DNA of 7,788 bases from Dehalococcoidia bacterium (GTDB lineage: Bacteria > Chloroflexota > Dehalococcoidia > JACVQG01), in assembly GCA_015661045.1 (NCBI GenBank), contig JACVQG010000164.1:1-7788 (forward strand), written 5' to 3'. Both the position numbers and the translations under genes were made by a program. A model generated the notes under the pieces. The model searched no databases, had not been told where the DNA came from, and saw nothing but the letters and a program-made list of their open reading frames with translations. Positions 1-5,901 of this stretch are shown here, piece by piece (position 1 is the first letter of the stretch; every line of letters starts with the position of its first letter).

Positions 1-185
1 TTTACACCCCTGGCCTCAGCCTCTTCACCCCGGATCTTTTTCATGCCGCGGCCGCGATCCCCGCGTTCAGGAGGCTCGATTTTGATGACCTCGGCCCCCA
101 TATCGGCCAACATCATTGTGGCAACGGGACCCTGCTGGGCCATCGTCCAGTCAAGTATCCTTATACCCTCTAAAGCCATTGGCAT
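1..185 (-). CDS. Class III CoA-transferase (CaiB/BaiF family), N-terminal part only
   Basis: This is the first 61 codons of a gene that runs off the left edge. Family members move CoA from a donor acyl-CoA to an acceptor acid in the cytoplasm. The visible part has the family's N-terminal signature: [10 protein letters not shown] (residues 5-14), then a QGP turn (18-20) and [14 protein letters not shown] (26-39), which belongs to the Rossmann-like CoA-binding domain. It lines up well with the N-termini of the two other CoA-transferases in this window (6030-7223 and 7226 onward). I chose the ATG at 183-185 because AGGAGG (complement of 191-196) sits 5 nt upstream. An in-frame ATG two codons later (177-179) would have an 11-nt spacer and is second choice. 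The catalytic Asp region is outside the window, so activity and substrate cannot be judged. It lies downstream of the lipoprotein gene on the same strand, but the 317-bp gap argues for separate transcription. Confidence 0.9.
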   Translation of the reverse strand, partial: MPMALEGIRILDWTMAQQGPVATMMLADMGAEVIKIEPPERGDRGRGMKKIRGEEAEARGV

Positions 186-230
186 ATTGACCTCCTATAC
201 TTCCCCACCCTGATTAACCACCACCCGGAT

Positions 231-261
231 AAATTCCAAATACCAAGCACCAAATTCCAAA
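231..261. repeat. Short direct repeat, AAATTCCAAA x2
   Basis: The 10-mer AAATTCCAAA occurs at 231-240 and again at 252-261, separated by TACCAAGCACC, which itself resembles the repeat (CCAA cores). Tracts of this type, built of CCAAAT/ATACCAA words, are familiar in intergenic DNA of environmental bacteria. Here it lies in the probable leader of the left-edge CoA-transferase. No function can be assigned. Confidence 0.6.
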
Positions 262-285
262 CAGGACAAACTGAAACCAATCCCG

Positions 286-315
286 ATTGTAGTCATTGAT
301 TTATTATCTTTACAA
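286..315 (-). promoter_or_regulatory. Possible sigma-70 promoter for the left-edge CoA-transferase
   Basis: On the minus strand, TTGTAA (complement of 310-315; 4 of 6 to the -35 consensus) is followed after 18 nt by TACAAT (complement of 286-291; 5 of 6 to the -10 consensus). The predicted start near 279 would leave a leader of about 95 nt that includes the AAATTCCAAA repeat. The region is AT-rich, so a chance match is quite possible. Confidence 0.35.
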
Positions 316-334
316 AATAATGTCATGTTTCTTC

Positions 335-458
335 TGTCATCATGGAACGTAGTGAAGGATCTCAGGGTGGGGCTGTCACTTCATGTATGTTTAGCTCTCC
401 CCCAAAGACCCTCCCAACATGTTGGGAGGCGATAAAAAGCGTCTATTTTCGGGGGAAT
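335..458. repeat. Decayed copy of the TGTCAT hairpin repeat with its conserved tail
   Basis: The left end, TGTCAT (335-340) followed by AACGTAGTGAAGGATCT (346-362), matches the reverse complement of the right arm of the intact element at 5902-6000, which reads TGTCATTCTG then AACGTAGTGAAGAATCT. The right end (431-458) matches the end and flank of the element at 5713-5823 in 23 of 28 positions when compared with 5820-5847, including TCTATTTTCGGGGGAAT at 442-458. The distance from TGTCAT to the tail is 107 nt, the same as in the 5902 element. The right inverted arm is not recognisable, and a separate 20-bp palindrome occupies that place. I infer a degenerate or rearranged full-length copy. Confidence 0.6.
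410..429. repeat. Perfect 20-bp palindrome
   Basis: CCTCCCAACA (410-419) is followed directly by its exact reverse complement TGTTGGGAGG (420-429). It could form a hairpin of 8 bp around a CATG loop. It lies 74 bp beyond the stop of the lipoprotein gene. There is no clean T-run on either side, so it is not a textbook rho-independent terminator. It could be a dimeric protein binding site or a processing or terminator structure. Confidence 0.7.
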
Positions 459-461
459 GAC

Positions 462-482
462 AAAATGACTATTTCCCAGTCA
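462..482 (-). terminator. Weak terminator-like hairpin after the lipoprotein gene
   Basis: On the minus strand, TGACT (complement of 478-482), a 7-nt loop and AGTCA (complement of 466-470) are followed by TTTT (complement of 462-465), about 20 nt past the stop codon at 503. The 5-bp stem is short and only partly GC, so termination strength would be low. It is the only hairpin-plus-T arrangement I see downstream of this gene. Confidence 0.3.
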
Positions 483-502
483 ATATTTAAGGCCATCCAA
501 TT

Positions 503-1666
503 TCATGAGCCGCGAAGCATTTTAGTTAAAGTTCTCTCCCTTTGAATCTTAGCTATCTCCAACTCATCTTCCAGGGTCATCATAATGGGGTTTGCCGGCG
601 TCAATTGTCCCTGGGGTGGTATAAAGCTGGGTACATCTTTTCTGAAACCGACAGTTCCCGAATATTTACTGAATATAGTTACCCCTTCTTTAGACATTAG
701 CCAGTTAATAAAAACCTTCGCTGCGTTGGGATGAGGCGATCCCTGGAGTAAGGCCACCGCACCAGACCTGTATATCGGGATTCCTTCGGCCATGTCAATG
801 GCTTTGAGTGGCGCACCTTCCAGCAGGAAGGGCCCCAGGGAGTTAGCCGCCGGCACATTGGAAAACGCCAACGGCACCTCACCCTGGGACAGCGCACTCG
901 AAGCCAGGCCGACATTAGCGTAAAACTGCAAATCCTGCTTGGCCAGTTCGGTGAAGTAGGGCTGGTCCAGCTTTCCCCGGCTGGTGAGACCATAGTATAC
1001 GTAGATGGCATTGGGTCCGGTGTCCGGGTTCGTTATACCAATTTTCCCTTTCCACTCGGGCTTCAAAAGGTCCCGCCACGTCTTTGGCTCCGTGCCCGGC
1101 GGGATCCGTTTGGTATTAACCCACGGGCTCATGGTAAGGAGTTGTTGAGATAGCATATGGCCGTCCTTGTCCATTTTCGGGTCATAGCGGTATATACTTT
1201 CATCTCGAGTTTCAGGGATATCTCCCATTTTTTCGGTTAACCCGTCTTGTTTGGCTACCAGTACGAAAGAGCCAGCGCCGGTAAGGATACTGGGCACTTG
1301 CGAGCCAGCCCGGCGCTCGGCCTTGATCCTCTCAATTAAGTTCGCGCTTGAGCCTGAGCTTACCATCTCCACCCGTATGCCCATCCTCTCGAAGAAGATC
1401 TTGCTCATTTCGTTCCCCATATCGCCGAAAAGGTGGACTGTATACACAGTCAGCTTTCCCTCTTTCTTAGCTGCCTCTACAACTTTAGCCCATGCATCCT
1501 GAGAGGCGGAAGATTGAGAAGTAGTAGGCGAGAGATTAGATGTGGGAGCCGCCACCGGAGCTGGCTGCTTCGGTGCAGGAGTCGCGACGGGTTGGGATGG
1601 TGCACAAGCAAAAATCATGAAAAGCGATATTATCAGTAACCCAGTAAAACACAACTTCCTTGCCAT
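503..1666 (-). CDS. ABC transporter substrate-binding lipoprotein (extracellular solute-binding, Fe3+/thiamine-type fold)
   Basis: This 387-residue protein is a membrane-anchored periplasmic or cell-surface ligand receptor. Residues 1-20 are a lipoprotein signal peptide: MARK, a hydrophobic stretch LLIISLFMIF, then A20 and the lipidated C21. A Pro/Ala/Ser/Thr-rich linker follows (22-57). The mature domain begins with WAKVVEAAKKEGKLTVYTV (59-77), the usual opening of family 1/6/13 solute-binding proteins. The hinge-region phrase PKTWRDLLKPEWKGKIGI (194-211) and SPHPNAAKVFINWLMSKEG (310-328) are typical of the Fe3+/thiamine-like branch. AGGAG lies 9 nt before the ATG, and a strong promoter lies upstream (1728-1757). 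No permease or ATPase gene is in the window, so it is an orphan here. The ligand is unknown: family membership alone does not show iron, and nearby acid-metabolism genes make an organic anion equally possible (inference). Confidence 0.9.
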   Translation of the reverse strand: MARKLCFTGLLIISLFMIFACAPSQPVATPAPKQPAPVAAPTSNLSPTTSQSSASQDAWAKVVEAAKKEGKLTVYTVHLFGDMGNEMSKIFFERMGIRVEMVSSGSSANLIERIKAERRAGSQVPSILTGAGSFVLVAKQDGLTEKMGDIPETRDESIYRYDPKMDKDGHMLSQQLLTMSPWVNTKRIPPGTEPKTWRDLLKPEWKGKIGITNPDTGPNAIYVYYGLTSRGKLDQPYFTELAKQDLQFYANVGLASSALSQGEVPLAFSNVPAANSLGPFLLEGAPLKAIDMAEGIPIYRSGAVALLQGSPHPNAAKVFINWLMSKEGVTIFSKYSGTVGFRKDVPSFIPPQGQLTPANPIMMTLEDELEIAKIQRERTLTKMLRGS

Positions 1667-1727
1667 TATTTGTTTCTCCTCTCACTTGATACGAGTATTT
1701 TCTACTAATTGAAACCGGGATTGGCGA

Positions 1728-1757
1728 AGTATAGCACTACGCCATCAAATATGTCAA
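1728..1757 (-). promoter_or_regulatory. Sigma-70-type promoter of the lipoprotein gene
   Basis: On the minus strand, a perfect -35 box TTGACA (complement of 1752-1757), an 18-nt spacer and TATACT (complement of 1728-1733; 5 of 6) are present. The predicted start near 1721 gives a leader of about 55 nt before the ATG at 1666. The -35 box is 6 bp from the -35 box of the opposite promoter. Confidence 0.75.
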
Positions 1758-1763
1758 TGTCCC

Positions 1764-1792
1764 TTGACAGGCCCTGTAGCCAGGACTAAACT
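1764..1792 (+). promoter_or_regulatory. Sigma-70-type promoter of the epimerase/reductase gene
   Basis: A perfect TTGACA (1764-1769), a 17-nt spacer and TAAACT (1787-1792; 4 of 6) are present. The predicted start near 1799 gives a leader of about 37 nt with AGGAGG at 1824-1829. The TTG of this -35 box is in frame with the gene and could be mistaken for a start codon. Confidence 0.65.
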
Positions 1793-1835
1793 CCAATCGC
1801 CGGGGCGGCATAGCCCGGTATTGAGGAGGCTAGAA

Positions 1836-2837
1836 ATGAAATCGTTGGTCACAGGGGCTACCGGTTTTATCGGTTCCAGTATCGTAAGAGAGCTTCTGAA
1901 AGATGGCGCTGAAGTTAAGGTGCTGGTAAGGGAGAATAGCGATACCAGAAATATTGACGGCCTGGATATAGAAAGAGCCTATGGTGATATACGCGACAAA
2001 GAGTCCGTGAAAGCAGCCCTGAAAGGGTGCGATACTTTCTTCCAGGCAGCAGCATTATATGCGAACTGGGCGTCAGACAAGAAGCTTTTTTACGATATTA
2101 ACGTAGAAGGTACCAGAGCCGCTCTAACCGCTGCCCTTGAAGAAGGGGTGAACAAGGTGGTCTATACCAGCAGCATTGCTGCTGTTGGTTATCGTACAGA
2201 TGGCAAACCTGCTGATGAAGGGATTGAATTCAATTTTTTGCGGGAGGACAGTCCGTACATTTGGACGAAGCACCTGGGAGAACTGGAAGCCAAAAAGCTG
2301 TACGAAAAAGGGCTGCCACTGGTAATAGTAAATCCTGCAGGAGTAATCGGGGTGAGAGATATTAAACCCACTCCTACAGGGGAGCTTATTGTGAAATTTC
2401 TTAAAGGCAAGATGCCTGGATACATCGCAGCCGGTATGAATTTTGTTGATGTTGAAGATGTAGCCCGAGGCCATATCCTGGCATCCCAAAAAGGAAGGGC
2501 CGGTGAGAGGTATATTCTGGGGTGTGAAAACGTCACTATTAAAGACTTCTTTGAACTGGTCGCTCAAGCAGGCGGAATGGAACCGCTGACACGCAAGGTG
2601 TCATATCCGGTGGCTATATGTACAGCCTACTTATGCCAAGTCATTTCCTTTCTCACTAACAAACCACCCCGTGTATCCATGTCAACAGCGAGAAACATCG
2701 GAAAATACGCTTATTACGATTGCTCCAAAGCCATCAAGGAGCTGGGTATGCCACAGACTCCTGTCAAAACAACCGTGGAGAAAGCGGTAAACTGGTTCCG
2801 AGAGAATGGCTATATCGGGAGCAATCCGAAGAAGTAG
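1836..2837 (+). CDS. NAD(P)-dependent epimerase/reductase, HpnA/dihydroflavonol-reductase-like extended SDR
   Basis: This 333-residue cytoplasmic enzyme belongs to the extended SDR family, which uses NAD(P)H to reduce, oxidise or epimerise sugar or ketone substrates. The N-terminus carries the nucleotide-binding GxxGxxG as TGATGFIG (6-13). D51-I-R-D54 follows the third strand, and INVEGTR (88-94) is the conserved helix-4 motif. TSS (111-113) and Y141-I-W-T-K145 supply the catalytic Ser/Tyr/Lys. The phrases VLVRENSDTRNIDGLD (29-44) and PADE (125-128) resemble the HpnA (hopanoid-associated) and DFR-like branch, but no other hopanoid genes are visible. The ATG at 1836 is preferred because AGGAGG (1824-1829) lies 6 nt upstream and MKSLVTGATG is the normal family N-terminus. 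An in-frame TTG at 1764 falls inside the -35 box. It probably forms its own transcription unit, because a new promoter precedes the next gene. The substrate is unknown. Confidence 0.9.
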   Translation: MKSLVTGATGFIGSSIVRELLKDGAEVKVLVRENSDTRNIDGLDIERAYGDIRDKESVKAALKGCDTFFQAAALYANWASDKKLFYDINVEGTRAALTAALEEGVNKVVYTSSIAAVGYRTDGKPADEGIEFNFLREDSPYIWTKHLGELEAKKLYEKGLPLVIVNPAGVIGVRDIKPTPTGELIVKFLKGKMPGYIAAGMNFVDVEDVARGHILASQKGRAGERYILGCENVTIKDFFELVAQAGGMEPLTRKVSYPVAICTAYLCQVISFLTNKPPRVSMSTARNIGKYAYYDCSKAIKELGMPQTPVKTTVEKAVNWFRENGYIGSNPKK

Positions 2838-2841
2838 TCCT

Positions 2842-2873
2842 ATCCACGCTGCCGTCATCTTTTCATCCACGCT
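2842..2873. repeat. 9-bp direct repeat ATCCACGCT upstream of the AOR promoter
   Basis: ATCCACGCT occurs at 2842-2850 and 2865-2873, 23 bp apart start to start, close to two helical turns. The second copy ends one base before the -35 box of the AOR promoter (2875-2880). This layout fits a regulator binding two half-sites next to RNA polymerase; no regulator gene is seen in the window. Confidence 0.5.
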
Positions 2874-2874
2874 T

Positions 2875-2902
2875 TTGAATTCCCCAAACAACGGCGTATA
2901 AT
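2875..2902 (+). promoter_or_regulatory. Sigma-70-type promoter of the AOR gene (and probable operon)
   Basis: TTGAAT (2875-2880; 4 of 6), a 16-nt spacer and a perfect TATAAT (2897-2902) are present. A predicted transcription start near 2909 leaves a leader of about 28 nt that holds the strong ribosome binding site at 2926-2931. This argues against the upstream ATG at 2913, which would begin only about 4 nt into the mRNA. Confidence 0.65.
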
Positions 2903-2925
2903 AGGGAAAATCATGTCCAGGTTGC

Positions 2926-2931
2926 AGGAGG
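2926..2931 (+). promoter_or_regulatory. Ribosome binding site that decides the AOR start
   Basis: AGGAGG lies 5 nt before the ATG at 2937. The alternative in-frame ATG at 2913 has only AGGGA at some distance and sits almost at the predicted mRNA 5' end. The protein from 2937 begins MAVSPYAGKILRVDLSTG, the usual family N-terminus. Confidence 0.8.
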
Positions 2932-2936
2932 CTGAA

Positions 2937-4847
2937 ATGGCTGTTTCTCCATACGCAGGGAAAATCCTCCGGGTAGACCTATCTACAGGGAAAACTGTTG
3001 AGCTTCCAACGGCACCTTACGGGGAAAGCTTTCTGGGCGGGCGAGGCATCGCCGCCAAAATATACTGGGACGAAGTGCCCCCTTATGTTAAGGCCCTCGA
3101 CCCTGAAAATCGCCTGATTTTTGCCACTGGACCCCTGGGCTGTTACCCTGCCATTGGAGGCACCCGCTGGGTGGTTTGCGGCAAATCGCCTGCCTTATCT
3201 CCGGAGCACTTCACCTACTCCAATTTCGGCGGCCACTGGGGCGCTGAGCTTAAATTTGCTGGCTACGATGCTCTTGTAGTCCACGGCAAAGCCGATAAAC
3301 CGGTGTATCTCTTCCTCCACGGTAGCCAGATAGAAATAAGGGATGCCTCGGCGTTATGGGGTAAAGGAGCAATGGATGCCAGAGAGATGCTCAAGGCTGA
3401 GTTGGGACAGGGTGTCAAGGTCGTCGCTACAGGGCCGGCAGGAGAGAACGGGGTAGCTCTGGCTACTATCCTGGCCGATAATGATGCCAGCGGATCGGGG
3501 GGGCTGGGTGCGGTTATGGGCGCCAAGAAACTCAAGGCTGTAGTGGTAAAAGGCGTGAAGAAAGCGTTTCCTGTAGCTAATCCACAAAGGTTCCATGAAT
3601 TACTGGATACCTTCCGAGTATTAAGAGGTGGCACCCCCATATCGGAGGAAGCGATGGCTTCCGGGCCTCAAACCAGAAAAGATGTATGCTACGGCTGCAT
3701 CGGCAATTGCGCCCGCCGTGTCTATCAAGCCAAAACCGGCGAAAAAAGCAAATTCATGTGCCAGGCCAGCCGTTTCTATCAAGCCAGGACCGAGAAATAC
3801 TACGGAGAAAAAAACGAGGTGCCCTTTCTGACTACCTACCTCTGTAACCAGTATGGCATTGATACCAATGCCCTGGAAGTCATGGTCCTCTGGCTATGGC
3901 GGTGCTTCCAGGCAGGCATCCTCACCGACGAATCCACCGGCATACCCATATCAAAGGCGGGTAGCCTTGAGTTTATAGAGACACTGGTAAAGAAATTGGC
4001 CCTCCGTGAGGGCTTTGGAGAGGTGCTGGCCCACGGGACCTTGAAGGCAGCCGAGAGCCTGGGACCGAAAGCGCAGGCAGAACTCACCGATTACCTGACT
4101 TTGACCGGCGAGCGCGGCGGCTACGACCCTCGCCTGTACATAACAACCGGACTATTCCTGGCTATGGAGCCGCGCCGTCCCATTCAACAGCTCCACGAGG
4201 TAGCCCTCCTGATAGGCAGGTGGGTCAATTGGGTCAACAAAAAACCCGACGCCTATGTTTCCAGCGACACAATCCGGGCTATCGCCAAAAAATTCTGGGG
4301 GAGCGAGCTGGCCGCCGACTATTCAACCTATGATGGCAAAGCCCTGGGCGCGCTGAAAGTCCAGGACCGTCAGTACGTTAAGGAATGCCTCGTTCTTTGC
4401 GACTGCCTGTGGCCTATCACCGATGTGGAATCCGGCGCTGAGGACCATATCGGCGACCCCGGCTTTGAGAGTAAGCTATATTCGGCTATCACCGGTCAGG
4501 AGGGGCTTAACAGGTTTGGAGAGCGGGTTTTCAACTTGCAGCGGGCTATCCTGGTGCGGGAAGGGCGCCGGGGCCGGGAGGATGATACCGTGATGCCTAG
4601 CTGGTTTACTACACCATTGCACTATCACCCCACCCAACCTCAGTGTTTGGTTCCGGGCAAGGATGGCGAGGTCCTCTGCCGTAAAGGCGAAGTGCTGGAC
4701 AAGCAGAAGTTCGAGAAAATGAAGGACGAATATTATGCCCTGAGGGGCTGGGATGTAGCTACGGGATTACAGACCCAGGCCAAACTGGCTGAGTTGGGGA
4801 TGGGTGATATTGCGGAAGATTTAAGTAAACGGGGACTGGTAAAATAG
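2937..4847 (+). CDS. Aldehyde:ferredoxin oxidoreductase family protein (tungsten bis-pterin/[4Fe-4S]), BamB-like branch possible
   Basis: This 636-residue cytoplasmic enzyme belongs to the AOR family, which holds W-bis-tungstopterin and one [4Fe-4S] cluster. Classical members oxidise aldehydes to acids with ferredoxin; the related BamB reduces benzoyl-CoA. The AOR N-domain spans about 5-207: GKILRVDLSTG (8-18), FLGGRGIAAKI (32-42), IFATGPL (61-67), GGHWGAELKFAGYDALVV (98-115), then TGPAGEN and GGLGAVMGAKKLKAVVVKG. The cluster motif is C251-x2-C254-x3-C258, with C488 (in ECLVLC) as likely fourth ligand. The two pterin motifs, DxxGL(D/C) in Pyrococcus AOR, read NQYGID (304-309) and ECLVLC (483-488), so both leading Asp residues differ. 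The length, the opening IYWDEVPP (42-49) and the ending YYALRGWDVATGL...KRGLVK recall BamB as I remember it. It probably heads the rightward operon. Substrate and electron partner are unknown; no ferredoxin or BamC-type subunit is adjacent. Confidence 0.92.
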   Translation: MAVSPYAGKILRVDLSTGKTVELPTAPYGESFLGGRGIAAKIYWDEVPPYVKALDPENRLIFATGPLGCYPAIGGTRWVVCGKSPALSPEHFTYSNFGGHWGAELKFAGYDALVVHGKADKPVYLFLHGSQIEIRDASALWGKGAMDAREMLKAELGQGVKVVATGPAGENGVALATILADNDASGSGGLGAVMGAKKLKAVVVKGVKKAFPVANPQRFHELLDTFRVLRGGTPISEEAMASGPQTRKDVCYGCIGNCARRVYQAKTGEKSKFMCQASRFYQARTEKYYGEKNEVPFLTTYLCNQYGIDTNALEVMVLWLWRCFQAGILTDESTGIPISKAGSLEFIETLVKKLALREGFGEVLAHGTLKAAESLGPKAQAELTDYLTLTGERGGYDPRLYITTGLFLAMEPRRPIQQLHEVALLIGRWVNWVNKKPDAYVSSDTIRAIAKKFWGSELAADYSTYDGKALGALKVQDRQYVKECLVLCDCLWPITDVESGAEDHIGDPGFESKLYSAITGQEGLNRFGERVFNLQRAILVREGRRGREDDTVMPSWFTTPLHYHPTQPQCLVPGKDGEVLCRKGEVLDKQKFEKMKDEYYALRGWDVATGLQTQAKLAELGMGDIAEDLSKRGLVK

Positions 4848-4857
4848 TTTTATTTGC

Positions 4858-4891
4858 AGGGTGGATGGAACGAAGTGCAACCTGCCACCCT
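4858..4891 (+). other. Inverted repeat between the AOR and SDR genes
   Basis: AGGGTGG (4858-4864) and CCACCCT (4885-4891) can pair around a 20-nt loop, starting 10 nt after the AOR stop codon. The alternative pairing GCAGG/CCTGC (4856-4860 with 4881-4885) competes with it. There is no T-run after it (TATTAG), so it is not a clear terminator; it may protect or space the two cistrons. The loop contains ATGGAACGAAGTG (4865-4877), a 12 of 13 match to 342-354 in the decayed hairpin repeat. Confidence 0.35.
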
Positions 4892-4941
4892 TATTAGCCA
4901 AATGTGGGTGGCTGGAACCACTGTACAGCCGGAGGTAAAGT

Positions 4942-5703
4942 GTGACTATCCCTTTGTTTTCGCTGGAAGGCAAAGTAGCTATTATAACTGGCGCCAGCCG
5001 TGGTATCGGCCGGGCAATAGCGCTGGGTTACGCCAGCGCCGGCGCTCAACTGGTTATAGCCAGCCGCAGTATTCCCGACCTGGATAAGGCAGCCCATGAG
5101 GTTAGCAAGCTGGGCCACGGACCGCTCATTGTGCCTACCGATATCACCAAAAAAGAGGAGGTGGAAAACCTGATCCGGAAAACCGTGGAGCAGTTCGGAA
5201 GAATTGACATCATGGTAAACGACCCGGGTATGACTATAAATAAACCAGTCCTGGATACAAACGAGGCTGAGTGGGACACTATTATGAATACCAATCTCAG
5301 AAGTTTTTATCTATTATGCCGCGCCTGCGCCCCGGTTATGCGGGAGAAGAAAAGCGGCAGCATCATCAATATGGCCTCGCCTGCCGGTTACAGGCTCGTC
5401 CCCCGTATGCCAGTCTATTCCATATCGAAAGCGGGCGTGATAATGCTGACCAAGGCCCTCGCTTACGAGTTAGGCCCGCACCAGGTCAGAGTTAATGCCA
5501 TAGCTCCGGGCCTGGCCGACACGGACTTCAGCCGTATGCCGGAGAATAACGAAGCATATCAAGCCAAACGGGCGCAACAGATACCTATGCGGCGCATTGC
5601 CCAACCCGGGGATATGGTGGGAGCGGCTCTTTATCTGGGGTCAGATGCATCCCAATATGTTAACGGGACCGTCCTGGTTGTTGATGGCGGCGATACGATG
5701 TAA
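4942..5703 (+). CDS. Classical short-chain dehydrogenase/reductase (SDR, FabG-like)
   Basis: This 253-residue cytoplasmic NAD(P)-dependent oxidoreductase is of classical SDR length and interconverts a hydroxyl and a keto group. The Rossmann motif is TGASRGIG (16-23), with D67 in the PTDIT motif. The usual NNAG reads N93-D-P-G96. The catalytic tetrad is visible as N118 (NTNL), S146 (NMASPAG), Y159 and K163 (YSISK), and the family ending VNGTVLVVDGG is at 240-250. The start is GTG at 4942, with GGAGG (4931-4935) 6 nt upstream; no ATG is better placed. The gene lies 94 bp after the AOR gene on the same strand and before two CoA-transferases. A role on a hydroxyacyl-CoA or hydroxy acid in the same pathway is an inference, since FabG-like sequences do not reveal their substrate. 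The NDPG variant removes the second Asn of the usual motif but is not expected to abolish activity. Confidence 0.93.
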   Translation: MTIPLFSLEGKVAIITGASRGIGRAIALGYASAGAQLVIASRSIPDLDKAAHEVSKLGHGPLIVPTDITKKEEVENLIRKTVEQFGRIDIMVNDPGMTINKPVLDTNEAEWDTIMNTNLRSFYLLCRACAPVMREKKSGSIINMASPAGYRLVPRMPVYSISKAGVIMLTKALAYELGPHQVRVNAIAPGLADTDFSRMPENNEAYQAKRAQQIPMRRIAQPGDMVGAALYLGSDASQYVNGTVLVVDGGDTM

Positions 5704-5712
5704 ACTGCGACC

Positions 5713-5823
5713 TGTCATTGCGAGCCCTTCGGCTAGCTCAGGGTAAACTCCGCGAAGCAATCCGCCTCACCTCCTTTTGGGTACGGATTGCTTCGTCCCG
5801 ACTTGTCAGGACTCGCAAAGACA
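5713..5823. repeat. Hairpin repeat element, TGTCATTGCGAG type (111 bp)
   Basis: The outer arms TGTCATTGCGAG (5713-5724) and CTCGCAAAGACA (5812-5823) pair at 11 of 12 positions. The inner arms CGAAGCAATCCG (5753-5764) and CGGATTGCTTCG (5784-5795) pair perfectly over 12 bp. The right side carries a small hairpin, GTCCCGA with TCAGGAC around CTTG (5795-5812). The left side has CCCT/AGGG (5725-5743). It starts 10 bp after the SDR stop codon. There is no coding capacity for a transposase. Such nested-hairpin repeats are widespread in bacterial genomes, and a MITE- or REP-like nature is inferred. Confidence 0.85.
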
Positions 5824-5830
5824 AAAGGCA

Positions 5831-5847
5831 TCTTTTTTCGGGAGAAT
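5831..5847 (+). repeat. Conserved tail motif following the 5713 hairpin element
   Basis: TCTTTTTTCGGGAGAAT begins 8 bp after the hairpin element. It matches TCTATTTTCGGGAGAAT at 6009-6025 in 16 of 17 positions and is closely related to 442-458. GGGAG could act as a ribosome binding site, but the ATG 8 nt downstream (5852) opens only a 12-codon frame. Confidence 0.7.
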
Positions 5848-5901
5848 CGTTCATGCATGGTTGCGCTGGGCACCATGAAAGATGCAAATAATACTCCTAT
5901 C

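Noticed and set aside
342..545. 67-codon plus-strand open frame
   Set aside because: It covers the decayed repeat and palindrome, has no good ribosome binding site, shows no recognisable domain, and runs into the antisense of the lipoprotein gene.
1764..1835. TTG start at 1764 for the epimerase/reductase (24 extra residues)
   Set aside because: The TTG is part of a perfect TTGACA -35 box, the extra residues precede the normal family N-terminus, and the ATG at 1836 has an ideal AGGAGG.
2124..2567. 147-codon minus-strand open frame within the epimerase/reductase gene
   Set aside because: It is a shadow of the coding strand with no ribosome binding site, no domain and low-complexity-like composition.
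2913..2936. ATG at 2913 as the AOR start (8 extra residues)
   Set aside because: It would begin about 4 nt from the predicted mRNA start and its ribosome binding site is poor; AGGAGG at 2926-2931 serves the ATG at 2937.
3263..3640. 125-codon minus-strand open frame within the AOR gene
   Set aside because: It is antisense to a clearly conserved coding region and has no recognisable family.
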